Shown: positions 1-64,000 of the stretch, one piece after another
Layout: each line of letters opens with the position of its first letter
Position numbering within the stretch: position 1 is the stretch's first letter
Notes under the pieces: model-generated
Told to the model about the DNA's origin: nothing
Databases searched by the model: none
What the model saw: only the letters and a program-made list of their open reading frames with translations
Source of the DNA: Margaritifera margaritifera
Lineage: Eukaryota; Mollusca; Bivalvia; Unionida; Margaritiferidae
Assembly: GCA_029931535.1 (NCBI GenBank)
Contig: JAQPZY010001688.1
Location: forward strand, 3,465,001-3,529,000
DNA length: 64,000 nucleotides
Direction of reading: 5' to 3'
Program-made: the position numbers and the translations under genes

Positions 1-321
1 AGACCAATTGTAAAATGGATTTTATTCTCTTCATTCTAATAAATTACAGTAAATACCTGCAAATAGCAACGATCTCTGTATATAGGCCAAGGATATAATT
101 TCCAAGTTATTTTTTTATTTACCTGCATCTAAAAGACTACTGATTTATAATTATCTCCCTTTGCTGTATATTCCCTCACATACTATTGTATAAACAGTGC
201 ATAATTTCACTTGTATCAATTTAATATTTTTTCTTTTACAAGTCCTTTAAAGTTTTTGCATTAAGTGGTTGGTAATCCTGGTTTCAATAGGGAAATTAAA
301 TTTTGTGCTAAAAAAAGACTA
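1..321. other. Intron sequence, nothing recognised
   Basis: AT-rich sequence downstream of the last visible exon. I find no match for the missing half Ig domain here. Confidence 0.5.
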
Positions 322-536
322 CCGTATATACTGACGTATAACCCGCGTCCCAATGCAAACAACATAGACCCTGATCTGCCATCATATAATGTGCCAGCAG
401 ATCAGGGTCTTTGTTGTTTGTTCTTCTGATTAGTCCTTACAAACTGCATAGACCTAGATCTGCTGGCGCATTATGCGATGGTAGATCTGGGTCTGCAGTT
501 TGCAGTTGGTACTAGGTTATACGCAAGTATATATGG
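322..536. mobile_element. MITE, family M, copy A
   Basis: 215 bp ending CCGTATATACTG...AAGTATATATGG, near-complementary ends, flanked on both sides by TA (320-321 and 537-538). The inside is two successive hairpins with loops containing TAATGTGCC and GCGCATTATGC. The layout fits a non-autonomous Tc1/mariner-type element (inference from TA duplication). Confidence 0.8.
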
Positions 537-595
537 TAGTAACAATATAGCAGCTACAGTTACAATAATTGTAATGCTTGAAAAGGGGTACATAC

Positions 596-63140
<62,545 letters not shown>

Positions 63141-63257
63141 CTACAAAAAAAATTGTATGTTCATTTTGATAAGAAAACTGAGTTAAGAAAAATCTCAAAA
63201 ATACTACGGACATAATTAATATAAATATTAATATATTATATATAAATAAATAGAGGA

Positions 63258-63411
63258 TATTTGCTTGAATAGAGTGAATAATGGATATATTTCACTGAGT
63301 GGGAGACAAACTCGGTATTTTCTCAAGTGGCAAAGCCATGAGTGATAATACTTGAGTTTTTCACCCACGAGATGAAATATATCCATTATTAATTCAGAAG
63401 AAGCAAATTTC
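63258..63411. mobile_element. Fold-back element / MITE
   Basis: GAATAATGGATATATTTCA and TGAAATATATCCATTATT face each other about 80 bp apart, and the similarity runs on to TTGCTTG and GAAGCAAA outside. A smaller CTCAAGT/ACTTGAG pair lies inside. Confidence 0.65.
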
Positions 63412-63607
63412 TTTTATTTTATGTTCCAATGTATTGGTTAGCAATATGTATAACAGATTGAAGTAGCAGATTTCTTATGGTATCCCTTGTGACAATGTCA
63501 GCTGTTTACAGTTTATGTTCTGCTGTGCTTTGTATATTTGCAGAAATATCAGTAGTAACATAATTCTCTTTCCTAATTCAAGGCAGAAAAGCACATAAAA
63601 AAAAATT

Positions 63608-63690
63608 TAAGAAAAAAAAAAATAAGCATGCAGTGGGATTTGAATTGGGTACTTCAGTGTGACGGGTGGCCATACTTACCACTTGACCAA
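63608..63690 (-). pseudogene. tRNA-like sequence, SINE head or tRNA pseudogene
   Basis: Minus strand has TGGTCAAGTGGTAAGTATGG (A-box-like) and CAATTCAAATCCC (B-box-like) at tRNA-like spacing, followed by a T-rich run. No clean acceptor stem seen, so not called a functional tRNA. Confidence 0.4.
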
Positions 63691-64000
63691 GCAAGTGACA
63701 AAATGGTAAATCAATTTTCTTGATCATAATCATATTGATGTCTATTGAATGCTGTTCAAAAATATTTTTCGTAATTCACTGCAGTGACTTATCAAAATTA
63801 TTTCCATTGGAAAATCCACTAATTCACGGGCTAGCATAAAATAAATATTTTTTTATTGATTTCCTGTTTTTATGTACAGTACTAGATGTTAAGATGATCA
63901 AGCCATATACTAATTATCAGCACCATGATAATATGAAATTGCTTTGAATACTAAGTGTTGCCAGTCACAGTGTTTACTAGAATTTGTTAAACCTTAAACT

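Noticed and set aside
1..595. Search for the missing second half of the last Ig domain
   Set aside because: No Y-x-C-x-A-x-N motif or suitable acceptor found; the exon is probably beyond the window.

Overview
The window is AT-rich animal DNA. It carries the middle part of one very large, intron-rich muscle gene, read entirely from the minus strand (5' end at high coordinates). I reconstruct 41 consecutive GT-AG exons from 63140 down to 596, about 9.0 kb of coding sequence. They stay in one open frame across all 40 introns (about 2,998 codons plus split codons at both ends). Neither the start nor the stop codon is in the window. The product is a titin/twitchin-superfamily giant protein kinase. 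In order it has 15 consecutive fibronectin type III (FN3) domains, two Ig domains, one FN3, a complete Ser/Thr kinase domain, a 74-residue linker (likely regulatory tail), then six Ig domains with linkers, a truncated Ig-like segment and the first half of another Ig. Lophotrochozoan protein character, tRNA-derived SINEs, TA-flanked MITEs and minisatellite-filled introns suggest a mollusc, perhaps a bivalve. That placement is inference.

Layout: 45-63 kb is the FN3 array, mostly one domain per symmetric phase 1-1 exon of 297-306 bp. 40-45 kb is Ig-Ig-FN3. 34-40 kb holds the kinase in five exons. 30-33 kb has three small exons for the post-kinase tail. 0.6-29 kb is the Ig-rich C-terminal part. 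I see no second gene, rRNA, functional tRNA or CRISPR array.

The unusual part is the introns. About 20 kb, roughly a third of the window and twice the coding total, is tandem repeat in nearly 30 separate arrays with different units of about 20-80 bp. The largest is a 49-bp satellite of about 153 copies (7.5 kb) in one intron between an inter-Ig linker exon and an Ig exon. One short array has duplicated the 3' splice acceptor of its adjacent exon. Two arrays are continuous with copies of a dispersed repeat. One array is split by an 870-bp TG...CA insertion with a 4-bp target duplication. Many long open frames here are only repeats whose unit is a multiple of three.

The FN3/Ig domains and kinase presumably form a sarcomeric scaffold on the thick filament. 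The run of 15 FN3 domains and the long Ig/linker tail fit a kinase-bearing titin (TTN-1-like) at least as well as twitchin, so no gene symbol is assigned.
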